From contig CP136063.1 in the NCBI GenBank assembly GCA_032622095.1, forward strand, positions 272,793,426 through 272,857,425: a DNA stretch of 64,000 nucleotides. Reading direction: 5' to 3'. Position 1 is the stretch's first letter. Every line of letters starts with the position of its first letter. Made by a program: the position numbers and the translations under genes. The notes beneath the pieces were generated by a model. It had not been told where the DNA came from and ran no database searches. It saw only the letters and a list, made by a program, of their open reading frames with translations. This stretch comes from Siphonodentalium dalli (taxonomy: Eukaryota; Mollusca; Scaphopoda; Gadilida; Siphonodentaliidae). Of the stretch, positions 35,803 through 49,937 are shown piece by piece.

Positions 35803-37376
35803 AAGAGCGTTCACTGTTAATCTATTCCTGGTATATAACTAACAAAGAACGTCTATTGTTGGTATATTCCTGGTATGTTACAAATAAAGCGCGTTCATAG
35901 TTAGTCTTACTCATGGTATGGTACAAATAACGAGCGTTCATTGCTAGTATTATTCCTGATATGTAACCAGCAAAGAACGTCCATTGTTAGTCTTATTCGT
36001 TGTATGCTACAAATAAGGAGCGTTTATTGCTAGTCTTAATCCTGGTATGTAACCAACAAAGAACGTCCATTGTTAGTCTTATTCATGGTATGTTAAAAAT
36101 AAAGAGCGTTCATTGCTAGTCTTATTTCTGGTATGTAACCAACAAAGAACGTCAATTGTTAGTCTTATTCATTGTATGTTACAAATAAAGAGCGTTCATT
36201 GATAGTCTTATTCCTGCTATGTAACCAACAAAGAACGTCCACTGTTAGTCTTACTCCTGGTATGTTACAAATAAAGAGCGTTCATTGTTAGTCTTACTCC
36301 TGGTATGTTGCAAATAAAGAGCGTTCATTGCTAGTCTTATTCCTGGATTCTAACCAACAAAGAACGTCCATTGTTAGTCTTATTCATGGTATGTTACAAA
36401 TAAAGAGAGTTCATTGCTAGTCTTATTCCTGGTATGTAACCAACACAGAACGTCCATTGTTAGTCTTATTCATGGTATGTTACAAATAAAGAGCGTTCAT
36501 TGCTAGTCTTATTCCTGGTATGTTACAAATAAATAGCGTTCATTGTTAGTCTACTCCGGGTATGTTACAAATAAAGAACGCTCATTGTTAGTCTATTCCT
36601 GGTATGTTACAAATAAAGAACGCTCATTGTTAGTCTATTCCTGGCATGTTACAAATAAAGAGCGTTCATTGCTAGTCTTATTCCTGGTATATAACGAACA
36701 AAGAGCGTTCATTGTTAGTCTTACTCCTGGTATGTTACGAATAAATAGCGTTCATTGTTAGTCTATTCCTGGTATGTTACAAATAAAGTGCGTTCATTGC
36801 TAGTCTTATTCCTGGTAGTCTTATTCCTGGTATGTTACAAATAAAGAACGCTCATTGTTAGTCTATTCCTGGTATGTTACAAATAAAGAACGTCCATTGT
36901 TAGTCTTAATCCTGGTATGTTACAAATAAAGAACGTTCATTGCTAGTCTTATTCCTGGTATGTTACAAATAAGGAACGTCCATTGTTAGTATATTCCTGG
37001 TATGTTACAAATAAAGAGCATTCATTGTTAGTCTTACTCCTGGTATGTTACAAATAAAGAGCGCTCATTGTTAGTCTTATTCCTGGTATGTTACAAATAA
37101 AGAGCGTTCATTGTTAGTCTTATTCCTGGTATGTTACAAATAAAGAGCGTTCATTGTTAGTTTATTCCTGGTATGTTACAAATAAGGAACGCCCATTGTT
37201 AGTCTTATTCCTGGTGTGTTACAAATAAAGAGCGTTCATTGTTAGTCTTATTCCTGGTATGTTACAAATAAAGAGCGTTCATTGTTAGTTTATTCCTGGT
37301 ATGTTACAAATAAGGAACGCCCATTGTTAGTCTTATTCCTGGTATGTTACAAATAGAGAGCGTTCATTGTTAGTCT
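35803..37376 (+). repeat. Satellite block replacing M, copy 2
   Basis: The 1,574-bp counterpart of 19640-21213 in the second 16,163-bp unit, bounded by L copy 2 and R copy 5. Same internal landmarks (GGTAGTCTTATTCC at 36814). Confidence 0.9.
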
Positions 37377-40300
37377 AATCTGCAAGGCCAGTGTCTAGTT
37401 GAAACATTCAAAAACATATATTCTTGAACTTTATTAACGCATGCCAAACTACTAGTGTTAGCGCTGCCACTTGACAAATTTGCTGATGGCAAAAATAATT
37501 CAAATTTGGCAAAAACAAAATTCCCGGTGAAATTAAGCCTCTGCGTGGTCTTTCCTCCACCCGTAAAATTGACAACGTCGTGTGTGTCCTTGCGGCTGGA
37601 ACGACGATAAACCCTAACAAACAAACAAACAAACATAGCAAATCCTCTTGTGATGCGCCCTTCTGATAAGGCAACCCTTCTATCGTGTTATTGTTTGATT
37701 ATTGGTGTATTATGTGGTGATAAACTAGAGATGCGAATATAATTATTAACTACTCATGGAATGTTACAAATAAAGAGCGTTCATTGCTAGTATTATTCCT
37801 GGTATGTAACCAACAAAGAACGTCCATTGTTAGTCTTATGCATTGTATGCTACAAGTAAGGAACTTTCATTGCTAGTCTTAATCCTGGTATGGAACCAAC
37901 AAAGAACGTCCATTGTTAGTCTTATTCATTGTATGTTACAAATAAAGAGCGTTCCTTGCTAGTCTTATTCCTGGTATGTAATCAACAAAGAATGTCCACT
38001 GCTAGTCTTACTCCTGGTAGGCTACAAATAAAAAGCGTTCATTGTTATTCTTACTCCTGGTATGTTACAAATAAAGAGCGTCCATTGCTAGTCTTATTCC
38101 TGGAATGTAACCAACAAAGAACGTCCATTGTTAGTCTTATTCATGGTATGTTACAAATAAAGAGCGTTCATTGCTAGTCTTATTCCTGGTATGTAACCAA
38201 CAAAGAACGTCCATTGTTAGTCTTATTCATGGTATGTTACACATAAAGAGCGTTCATTGCTAGTCTTATTCCTGGTATGTTACAAATAAAGAGCGTTCAT
38301 TGTTAGTCTATTCCTGGTATGTTACAAATAAAGAACGCTCATTGTTAGTCTATTCCTGGTAAGTTACAAATAAAGAACGCTCATTGCTAGTCTATTCCTG
38401 GTATGTTACAAATAAAGAGCGTTCAATGTTAGTCTATTCATGGTATGTTACAAATAAAGAACGCTCATTGTTCGTCTATTCCTGGTATGTTACAAATAAA
38501 GAGGGTTCATCGTTAGTCTATTCCTGGTTTGTTACAAATAAAGAACGCTCATTGTTAGTCTATTACTGGTATGTTACAAATAAAGAGCGTTCATCGTTAG
38601 TCTATTCCTGGTATGTTACAAATAAAGAACGCTCATCGTTTGTCTATTCCTGGTATGTTACAAATAAAGAACACTCATTGTTAGTCTATTCCTGGTATGT
38701 TATAAATAAAGAGTGTTCATTGTTAGTCTATTCCTGATATATTACACATAAAGAACGCTCATTGTTAGTCTTACTCCTGGTATGTTACATATAAAGAACG
38801 CACATTGTTAGTCTTACTCCTGATATGTTACAAATAAAGAGCGTTCATTGCTAGTCTATTCCTGTTATGTTACAAATAAAGAGCGTTCATTGTTAGACTA
38901 TTCCTGGTATGTTACAAATAAAGAGCGTTCATTGTTAGTCTTACTCCTGGTATGTTACAAATAAAGAAAGCTCATTGTTAGTCTATTCCTGGTATGTTAT
39001 AAATAAAGAGCGTTCATTGTTAGTCTTACTCCTGGTATGTTACCAATAAAGAACGCTCATTATTGGTATATTCCTGGTATGTTACAAATAAAGAGCGTTC
39101 GATGTTAGTCCTACTCATTGTATGTTAAAAATAAAGACCGTTCATTGTTAGTCTTATTCCTGGTATGTTACAAATAAAGAGCGTTCATTGTTCGTCTATT
39201 CATGGTATGTAACCAACAAAGAGCGTCCATTGTTAGTCTTATTCATGGTATGTTACAAATAAAGAGCGTTCACTGTTAGTCACCTCCTGGTAAATAACCA
39301 ATAATGAGCGTTCATTGTTAGTCTATTCCTGGTATGTTACAATAAAGATCATTCATTGTTAGTCGTATTCCTGGTATGTTACAAATAAAGAGCATTCATT
39401 GTTAGTCTATTCCTGGTATGTTACAAATAAAGAGCGTTTATTGTTAGTCTATTCCTGGTATGTAGCCAACAAAGAACTTTCATTGTTAGTCTTATTCCTA
39501 GTATGTTACACATTAAGAGCGTTCATTGTTAGTCTATTCATTGTTTGTTACCAATAAAGACCGTTCATTGTTAGTCTTAGTCATGTTATGTTAGAAATAA
39601 AGATTGTCTCTTGTTAGTTTATTCATGGTATGTTACAAATAAAGATAGTTCATTGTTAGTCTTATTCCTGGTATGTTACAAATCAAGAGCGTTCATTGTT
39701 AGTCTTACACATTGTATGTTAAAAATAAAGAGCGTTCATTGTTAGTCTATTCCTGGTTTTTTATAAATAAATAACGCTCATTGTTATATAGTCTATTCTT
39801 GGTATGTTTCAAATAAAGAGCGTTCATTGTTAGTCTATTCCTGGTATGTTACAAATAAAGAGCATTCATTGTTATTCTATTCCTGGTATGTTACAAATAA
39901 CGAGCGTTCATTGCTAGTCTATTCCCGTTATGTTACAAATAAAGAGCGTTCATTGTTAGACTATTACTGGTATGTTACACATAAAGAGCGTTCATTGTTT
40001 GTATTATTCCTGGTATGTTACAAATAAAGAACGCTCATTGTTAGTCTATTCCTGGTATGTTACAAATAAAGAACGTTCATTTTTAGTCTATCCCTGGTAT
40101 GTTACAATAAAGAGCGTCATTGTTAGTCTATTCCTGGTATGTTACAAATAAAGAGCGTTCATTGTTAGTCTATTCATGGTATGTTACAAATAAAGAACGT
40201 CCATTGTTATTCTTATTCATGGTATGTTACAAATAAAGAGCGTTCATTGTTAGTCTTATTCCTGGTATGATACACATAAAAAGCGTTCATTGTTAGTCTA

Positions 40301-43073
40301 CTCATTGTATGTTACCAATAAAGACCGTTCATTGTTAGTCTTAGTCATGGTATGTTACAAATTAAGAGCGTTCATTGTTAGTATATTCATGGTATGTTAC
40401 AAATAAAGATCGTTCATTGTTAGTCATATTCCTGGTATGTTACAAATAAAGAGCGTTCAATGTTAGTCTTACTCATTGTATGTTAAAAATAAAGACCGTT
40501 CATTGTTAGTCTTAGTCATGGTATGTTAGAAATAAAGAGCTTTCCTTGTTAGTATATTCATTGTATGTTACAAATAAAGATCGTTCATTGTTAGTCTTAT
40601 TCCTGGTATGTTACACATAAAGAGCGTTCATTGTTAGTCTACTCATTGTATGTTACCAATAAAGACTGTTCAGTGTTAGTCTTAGTCATGGTATGTTACA
40701 AATAAAGAACGCTCATTGTTAGTCTTATTCCTGGTATGCTACAAATAACGAACTCTCATTGTTAGTCTTATTCCTGGTATGTTACTAATAAAGAGCGTTC
40801 ATTGTTAGTCTAGTCCTTGTATGTTACAAATAAAGAACGCTCATTGATAGTCTTACTCCTGGTATGTAACCAACAAAGAACGTCCATTGTTAGTCTTATT
40901 CATGGTATGTTACAAATAAAGAGCGTTCACTGTTAATATATTCCTGGTATATAACTAACAAATAACGTCTATTGTTGGTATATTCCTGGTATGTTACAAA
41001 TAAAGCGCGTTCATAGTTAGTCTTACTCATGGTATGGTACAAATAAAGAGCGTTCATTGCTAGTATTATTCCTGGTATGTAACCAGCAAAGAACGTCCAT
41101 TGTTAGTCTTATTCGTTGTATGCTACAAATAAGGAGCGTTTATTGCTAGTCTTAATCCTGGTATGTAACCAACAAAGAACGTCCATTGTTAGTCTTATTC
41201 ATGGTATGTTAAAAATAAAGAGCGTTCATTGCTAGTCTTATTTCTGGTATGTAACCAACAAAGAACGTCATTTGTTAGTCTTATTCACTTATTCATTGTA
41301 TGTTACAAATAAAGAGCGTTCATTGATAGTCTTATTCCTGCTATGTAACCAACAAAGAACGTCCACTGTTAGTCTTACTCCTGGTATGTTACAAATAAAG
41401 AGCGTTCATTGTTAGTCTTACTCCTGGTATGTTACAAATAAAGAGCGTTCATTGCTAGTCTTATTCCTGGATTCTAACCAACAAAGAACGTCCATTGTTA
41501 GTCTTATTCATGGTATGTTACAAATAAAGAGAGTTCATTGCTAGTCTTATTCCTGGTATGTAACCAACACAGAACGTCCATTGTTAGTCTTATTCATGGT
41601 ATGTTACAAATAAAGAGCGTTCATTGCTAGTCTTATTCCTGGTATGTTACAAATAAAGAACGCTCATTGTTAGTCTATTCCTGGTAAGTTACAAATAAAG
41701 AACGCTCATTGCTAGTCTATTCCTGGTATGTTACAAATAAAGAGCGTTCATTGTTAGTCTATTCCTGGTATGTTACAAATAAAGAACGCTCATTGTTCGT
41801 CTATTCCTGGTATGTTACAAATAAAGAGGGTTCATCGTTAGTCTATTCCTTGTTTGTTACAAATAAAGAACGCTCATTGTTAGTCTATTACTGGTATGTT
41901 ACAAATAAAGAGCGTTCATCGTTAGTCTATTCCTGGTATGTTACAAATAAAGAACGCTCATCGTTTGTCTATTCATGGTATGTTACAAATAAAGAACACT
42001 CATTGTTAGTCTATTCCTGGTATGTTATAAATAAAGAGTGTTCATTGTTAGTCTATTCCTGATATATTACACATAAAGAACGCTCATTGTTAGTCTTACT
42101 CCTGGTATGTTACATATAAAGAACGCACATTGTTAGTCTTACTCCTGATATGTTACAAATAAAGAGCGTTCATTGCTAGTCTATTCCTGTTATGTTACAA
42201 ATAAAGAGCGTTCATTGTTAGACTATTCCTGGTATGTTACAAATAAAGAGCGTTCATTGTTAGTCTTACTCCTGGTATGTTACAAATAAAGAAAGCTCAT
42301 TGTTAGTCTATTCCTGGTATGTTATAAATAAAGAGCGTTCATTGTTAGTCTTACTCCTGGTATGTTACCAATAAAGAACGCTCATTATTGGTATATTCCT
42401 GGTATGTTACAAATAAAGAGCGTTCGATGTTAGTCCTACTCATTGTATGTTAAAAATAAAGACCGTTCATTGTTAGTCTTATTACTGGTATGTTACAAAT
42501 AAAGAGCGTTCATTGTTCGTCTATTCATGGTATGTAACCAACAAAGAGCGTCCATTGTTAGTCTTATTCATGGTATGTTACAAATAAAGAGCGTTCACTG
42601 TTAGTCACCTCCTGGTAAATAACCAATAATGAGCGTTCATTGTTAGTCTATTCCTGGTATGTTACAATAAAGATCATTCATTGTTAGTCGTATTCCTGGT
42701 ATGTTACAAATAAAGAGCATTCGTTGTTAGTCTATTCCTGGTATGTTACAAATAAAGAGCGTTTATTGTTAGTCTATTCCTGGTATGTAGCCAACAAAGA
42801 ACTTTCATTGTTAGTCTTATTCCTAGTATGTTACACATTAAGAGCGTTCATTGTTAGTCTATTCATTGTTTGTTACCAATAAAGACCGTTCATTGTTAGT
42901 CTTAGTCATGTTATGTTAGAAATAAAGATTGTCTTTTGTTAGTATATTCATGGTATGTTACAAATAAAGATAGTTCATTGTTAGTCTTATTCCTGGTATG
43001 TTACAAATCAAGAGCGTTCATTGTTAGTCTTACACATTGTATGTTAAAAATAAAGAGCGTTCATTGTTAGTCT
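36210..43073 (+). repeat. 6,864-bp tandem unit, copy 1 (in second 16-kb unit)
   Basis: Counterpart of 20047-26910 shifted by 16,163 bp. It carries C at 42144, the base of the first nested copy. R spacer at 37377. Confidence 0.85.
37377..37749. repeat. R spacer copy 5 (373 bp)
   Basis: R element, 373-bp form, 16,163 bp right of copy 3 and 9,299 bp right of copy 4. No difference from copy 3 noticed. Confidence 0.9.
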
Positions 43074-44240
43074 ATTCCTGCTATGTAACCAACAAAGAAC
43101 GTCCACTGTTAGTCTTACTCCTGGTATGTTACAAATAAAGAGCGTTCATTGTTAGTCTTACTCCTGGTATGTTGCAAATAAAGAGCGTTCATTGCTAGTC
43201 TTATTCCTGGATTCTAACCAACAAAGAACGTCCATTGTTAGTCTTATTCATGGTATGTTACAAATAAAGAGAGTTCATTGCTAGTCTTATTCCTGGTATG
43301 TAACCAACACAGAACGTCCATTGTTAGTCTTATTCATGGTATGTTACAAATAAAGAGCGTTCATTGCTAGTCTTATTCCTGGTATGTTACAAATAAATAG
43401 CGTTCATTGTTAGTCTACTCCGGGTATGTTACAAATAAAGAACGCTCATTGTTAGTCTATTCCTGGTATGTTACAAATAAAGAACGCTCATTGTTAGTCT
43501 ATTCCTGGCATGTTACAAATAAAGAGCGTTCATTGCTAGTCTTATTCCTGGTATATAACGAACAAAGAGCGTTCATTGTTAGTCTTACTCCTGGTATGTT
43601 ACGAATAAATAGCGTTCATTGTTAGTCTATTCCTGGTATGTTACAAATAAAGTGCGTTCATTGCTAGTCTTATTCCTGGTAGTCTTATTCCTGGTATGTT
43701 ACAAATAAAGAACGCTCATTGTTAGTCTATTCCTGGTATGTTACAAATAAAGAACGTCCATTGTTAGTCTTAATCCTGGTATGTTACAAATAAAGAACGT
43801 TCATTGCTAGTCTTATTCCTGGTATGTTACAAATAAGGAACGTCCATTGTTAGTATATTCCTGGTATGTTACAAATAAAGAGCATTCATTGTTAGTCTTA
43901 CTCCTGGTATGTTACAAATAAAGAGCGCTCATTGTTAGTCTTATTCCTGGTATGTTACAAATAAAGAGCGTTCATTGTTAGTCTTATTCCTGGTATGTTA
44001 CAAATAAAGAGCGTTCATTGTTAGTTTATTCCTGGTATGTTACAAATAAGGAACGCCCATTGTTAGTCTTATTCCTGGTGTGTTACAAATAAAGAGCGTT
44101 CATTGTTAGTCTTATTCCTGGTATGTTACAAATAAAGAGCGTTCATTGTTAGTTTATTCCTGGTATGTTACAAATAAGGAACGCCCATTGTTAGTCTTAT
44201 TCCTGGTATGTTACAAATAGAGAGCGTTCATTGTTAGTCT
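37750..44240 (+). repeat. Satellite array block 6
   Basis: Counterpart of 21587-28077, with the 3,325-bp HOR pair (runs at 38384 and 41709, marker monomers at 39276 and 42601) and the 6,864-bp junction near 43074. No gene is seen. Confidence 0.95.
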
Positions 44241-47200
44241 AATCTGCAAGGCCAGTGTCTAGTTGAAACATTCAAAAACATATATTCTTGAACTTTATTA
44301 ACGCATGCCAAACTACTAGTGTTAGCGCTGCCACTTGACAAATTTGCTGATGGCAAAAATAATTCAAATTTGGCAAAAACAAAATTCCCGGTGAAATTAA
44401 GCCTCTGCGTGGTCTTTCCTCCACCCGTAAAATTGACAACGTCGTGTGTGTCCTTGCGGCTGGAACGACGATAAACCCTAACAAACAAACAAACAAACAT
44501 AGCAAATCCTCTTGTGATGCGCCCTTCTGATAAGGCAACCCTTCTATCGTGTTATTGTTTGATTATTGGTGTATTATGTGGTGATAAACTAGAGATGCGA
44601 ATATAATTATTAACTACTCATGGAATGTTACAAATAAAGAGCGTTCATTGCTAGTATTATTCCTGGTATGTAACCAACAAAGAACGTCCATTGTTAGTCT
44701 TATGCATTGTATGCTACAAGTAAGGAACTTTCATTGCTAGTCTTAATCCTGGTATGGAACCAACAAAGAACGTCCATTGTTAGTCTTATTCATTGTATGT
44801 TACAAATAAAGAGCGTTCCTTGCTAGTCTTATTCCTGGTATGTAATCAACAAAGAATGTCCACTGCTAGTCTTACTCCTGGTAGGCTACAAATAAAAAGC
44901 GTTCATTGTTATTCTTACTCCTGGTATGTTACAAATAAAGAGCGTCCATTGCTAGTCTTATTCCTGGAATGTAACCAACAAAGAACGTCCATTGTTAGTC
45001 TTATTCATGGTATGTTACAAATAAAGAGCGTTCATTGCTAGTCTTATTCCTGGTATGTAACCAACAAAGAACGTCCATTGTTAGTCTTATTCATGGTATG
45101 TTACACATAAAGAGCGTTCATTGCTAGTCTTATTCCTGGTATGTTACAAATAAAGAGCGTTCATTGTTAGTCTATTCCTGGTATGTTACAAATAAAGAAC
45201 GCTCATTGTTAGTCTATTCCTGGTAAGTTACAAATAAAGAACGCTCATTGCTAGTCTATTCCTGGTATGTTACAAATAAAGAGCGTTCAATGTTAGTCTA
45301 TTCATGGTATGTTACAAATAAAGAACGCTCATTGTTCGTCTATTCCTGGTATGTTACAAATAAAGAGGGTTCATCGTTAGTCTATTCCTGGTTTGTTACA
45401 AATAAAGAACGCTCATTGTTAGTCTATTACTGGTATGTTACAAATAAAGAGCGTTCATCGTTAGTCTATTCCTGGTATGTTACAAATAAAGAACGCTCAT
45501 CGTTTGTCTATTCCTGGTATGTTACAAATAAAGAACACTCATTGTTAGTCTATTCCTGGTATGTTATAAATAAAGAGTGTTCATTGTTAGTCTATTCCTG
45601 ATATATTACACATAAAGAACGCTCATTGTTAGTCTTACTCCTGGTATGTTACATATAAAGAACGCACATTGTTAGTCTTACTCCTGATATGTTACAAATA
45701 AAGAGCGTTCATTGCTAGTCTATTCCTGTTATGTTACAAATAAAGAGCGTTCATTGTTAGACTATTCCTGGTATGTTACAAATAAAGAGCGTTCATTGTT
45801 AGTCTTACTCCTGGTATGTTACAAATAAAGAAAGCTCATTGTTAGTCTATTCCTGGTATGTTATAAATAAAGAGCGTTCATTGTTAGTCTTACTCCTGGT
45901 ATGTTACCAATAAAGAACGCTCATTATTGGTATATTCCTGGTATGTTACAAATAAAGAGCGTTCGATGTTAGTCCTACTCATTGTATGTTAAAAATAAAG
46001 ACCGTTCATTGTTAGTCTTATTCCTGGTATGTTACAAATAAAGAGCGTTCATTGTTCGTCTATTCATGGTATGTAACCAACAAAGAGCGTCCATTGTTAG
46101 TCTTATTCATGGTATGTTACAAATAAAGAGCGTTCACTGTTAGTCACCTCCTGGTAAATAACCAATAATGAGCGTTCATTGTTAGTCTATTCCTGGTATG
46201 TTACAATAAAGATCATTCATTGTTAGTCGTATTCCTGGTATGTTACAAATAAAGAGCATTCATTGTTAGTCTATTCCTGGTATGTTACAAATAAAGAGCG
46301 TTTATTGTTAGTCTATTCCTGGTATGTAGCCAACAAAGAACTTTCATTGTTAGTCTTATTCCTAGTATGTTACACATTAAGAGCGTTCATTGTTAGTCTA
46401 TTCATTGTTTGTTACCAATAAAGACCGTTCATTGTTAGTCTTAGTCATGTTATGTTAGAAATAAAGATTGTCTCTTGTTAGTTTATTCATGGTATGTTAC
46501 AAATAAAGATAGTTCATTGTTAGTCTTATTCCTGGTATGTTACAAATCAAGAGCGTTCATTGTTAGTCTTACACATTGTATGTTAAAAATAAAGAGCGTT
46601 CATTGTTAGTCTATTCCTGGTTTTTTATAAATAAATAACGCTCATTGTTATATAGTCTATTCTTGGTATGTTTCAAATAAAGAGCGTTCATTGTTAGTCT
46701 ATTCCTGGTATGTTACAAATAAAGAGCATTCATTGTTATTCTATTCCTGGTATGTTACAAATAACGAGCGTTCATTGCTAGTCTATTCCCGTTATGTTAC
46801 AAATAAAGAGCGTTCATTGTTAGACTATTACTGGTATGTTACACATAAAGAGCGTTCATTGTTTGTATTATTCCTGGTATGTTACAAATAAAGAACGCTC
46901 ATTGTTAGTCTATTCCTGGTATGTTACAAATAAAGAACGTTCATTTTTAGTCTATCCCTGGTATGTTACAATAAAGAGCGTCATTGTTAGTCTATTCCTG
47001 GTATGTTACAAATAAAGAGCGTTCATTGTTAGTCTATTCATGGTATGTTACAAATAAAGAACGTCCATTGTTATTCTTATTCATGGTATGTTACAAATAA
47101 AGAGCGTTCATTGTTAGTCTTATTCCTGGTATGATACACATAAAAAGCGTTCATTGTTAGTCTACTCATTGTATGTTACCAATAAAGACCGTTCATTGTT

Positions 47201-49937
47201 AGTCTTAGTCATGGTATGTTACAAATTAAGAGCGTTCATTGTTAGTATATTCATGGTATGTTACAAATAAAGATCGTTCATTGTTAGTCATATTCCTGGT
47301 ATGTTACAAATAAAGAGCGTTCAATGTTAGTCTTACTCATTGTATGTTAAAAATAAAGACCGTTCATTGTTAGTCTTAGTCATGGTATGTTAGAAATAAA
47401 GAGCTTTCCTTGTTAGTATATTCATTGTATGTTACAAATAAAGATCGTTCATTGTTAGTCTTATTCCTGGTATGTTACACATAAAGAGCGTTCATTGTTA
47501 GTCTACTCATTGTATGTTACCAATAAAGACTGTTCAGTGTTAGTCTTAGTCATGGTATGTTACAAATAAAGAACGCTCATTGTTAGTCTTATTCCTGGTA
47601 TGCTACAAATAACGAACTCTCATTGTTAGTCTTATTCCTGGTATGTTACTAATAAAGAGCGTTCATTGTTAGTCTAGTCCTTGTATGTTACAAATAAAGA
47701 ACGCTCATTGATAGTCTTACTCCTGGTATGTAACCAACAAAGAACGTCCATTGTTAGTCTTATTCATGGTATGTTACAAATAAAGAGCGTTCACTGTTAA
47801 TATATTCCTGGTATATAACTAACAAATAACGTCTATTGTTGGTATATTCCTGGTATGTTACAAATAAAGCGCGTTCATAGTTAGTCTTACTCATGGTATG
47901 GTACAAATAAAGAGCGTTCATTGCTAGTATTATTCCTGGTATGTAACCAGCAAAGAACGTCCATTGTTAGTCTTATTCGTTGTATGCTACAAATAAGGAG
48001 CGTTTATTGCTAGTCTTAATCCTGGTATGTAACCAACAAAGAACGTCCATTGTTAGTCTTATTCATGGTATGTTAAAAATAAAGAGCGTTCATTGCTAGT
48101 CTTATTTCTGGTATGTAACCAACAAAGAACGTCATTTGTTAGTCTTATTCACTTATTCATTGTATGTTACAAATAAAGAGCGTTCATTGATAGTCTTATT
48201 CCTGCTATGTAACCAACAAAGAACGTCCACTGTTAGTCTTACTCCTGGTATGTTACAAATAAAGAGCGTTCATTGTTAGTCTTACTCCTGGTATGTTACA
48301 AATAAAGAGCGTTCATTGCTAGTCTTATTCCTGGATTCTAACCAACAAAGAACGTCCATTGTTAGTCTTATTCATGGTATGTTACAAATAAAGAGAGTTC
48401 ATTGCTAGTCTTATTCCTGGTATGTAACCAACACAGAACGTCCATTGTTAGTCTTATTCATGGTATGTTACAAATAAAGAGCGTTCATTGCTAGTCTTAT
48501 TCCTGGTATGTTACAAATAAAGAACGCTCATTGTTAGTCTATTCCTGGTAAGTTACAAATAAAGAACGCTCATTGCTAGTCTATTCCTGGTATGTTACAA
48601 ATAAAGAGCGTTCATTGTTAGTCTATTCCTGGTATGTTACAAATAAAGAACGCTCATTGTTCGTCTATTCCTGGTATGTTACAAATAAAGAGGGTTCATC
48701 GTTAGTCTATTCCTTGTTTGTTACAAATAAAGAACGCTCATTGTTAGTCTATTACTGGTATGTTACAAATAAAGAGCGTTCATCGTTAGTCTATTCCTGG
48801 TATGTTACAAATAAAGAACGCTCATCGTTTGTCTATTCATGGTATGTTACAAATAAAGAACACTCATTGTTAGTCTATTCCTGGTATGTTATAAATAAAG
48901 AGTGTTCATTGTTAGTCTATTCCTGATATATTACACATAAAGAACGCTCATTGTTAGTCTTACTCCTGGTATGTTACATATAAAGAACGCACATTGTTAG
49001 TCTTACTACTGATATGTTACAAATAAAGAGCGTTCATTGCTAGTCTATTCCTGTTATGTTACAAATAAAGAGCGTTCATTGTTAGACTATTCCTGGTATG
49101 TTACAAATAAAGAGCGTTCATTGTTAGTCTTACTCCTGGTATGTTACAAATAAAGAAAGCTCATTGTTAGTCTATTCCTGGTATGTTATAAATAAAGAGC
49201 GTTCATTGTTAGTCTTACTCCTGGTATGTTACCAATAAAGAACGCTCATTATTGGTATATTCCTGGTATGTTACAAATAAAGAGCGTTCGATGTTAGTCC
49301 TACTCATTGTATGTTAAAAATAAAGACCGTTCATTGTTAGTCTTATTACTGGTATGTTACAAATAAAGAGCGTTCATTGTTCGTCTATTCATGGTATGTA
49401 ACCAACAAAGAGCGTCCATTGTTAGTCTTATTCATGGTATGTTACAAATAAAGAGCGTTCACTGTTAGTCACCTCCTGGTAAATAACCAATAATGAGCGT
49501 TCATTGTTAGTCTATTCCTGGTATGTTACAATAAAGATCATTCATTGTTAGTCGTATTCCTGGTATGTTACAAATAAAGAGCATTCGTTGTTAGTCTATT
49601 CCTGGTATGTTACAAATAAAGAGCGTTTATTGTTAGTCTATTCCTGGTATGTAGCCAACAAAGAACTTTCATTGTTAGTCTTATTCCTAGTATGTTACAC
49701 ATTAAGAGCGTTCATTGTTAGTCTATTCATTGTTTGTTACCAATAAAGACCGTTCATTGTTAGTCTTAGTCATGTTATGTTAGAAATAAAGATTGTCTTT
49801 TGTTAGTATATTCATGGTATGTTACAAATAAAGATAGTTCATTGTTAGTCTTATTCCTGGTATGTTACAAATCAAGAGCGTTCATTGTTAGTCTTACACA
49901 TTGTATGTTAAAAATAAAGAGCGTTCATTGTTAGTCT
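43074..49937 (+). repeat. 6,864-bp tandem unit, copy 2 (in second 16-kb unit)
   Basis: Counterpart of 26911-33774 shifted by 16,163 bp, carrying A at 49008 like its template at 32845. R spacer at 44241, marker monomers at 46140 and 49465. Confidence 0.85.
44241..44613. repeat. R spacer copy 6 (373 bp)
   Basis: R element, 373-bp form, 6,864 bp right of copy 5, with the same junctions on both sides. Confidence 0.9.
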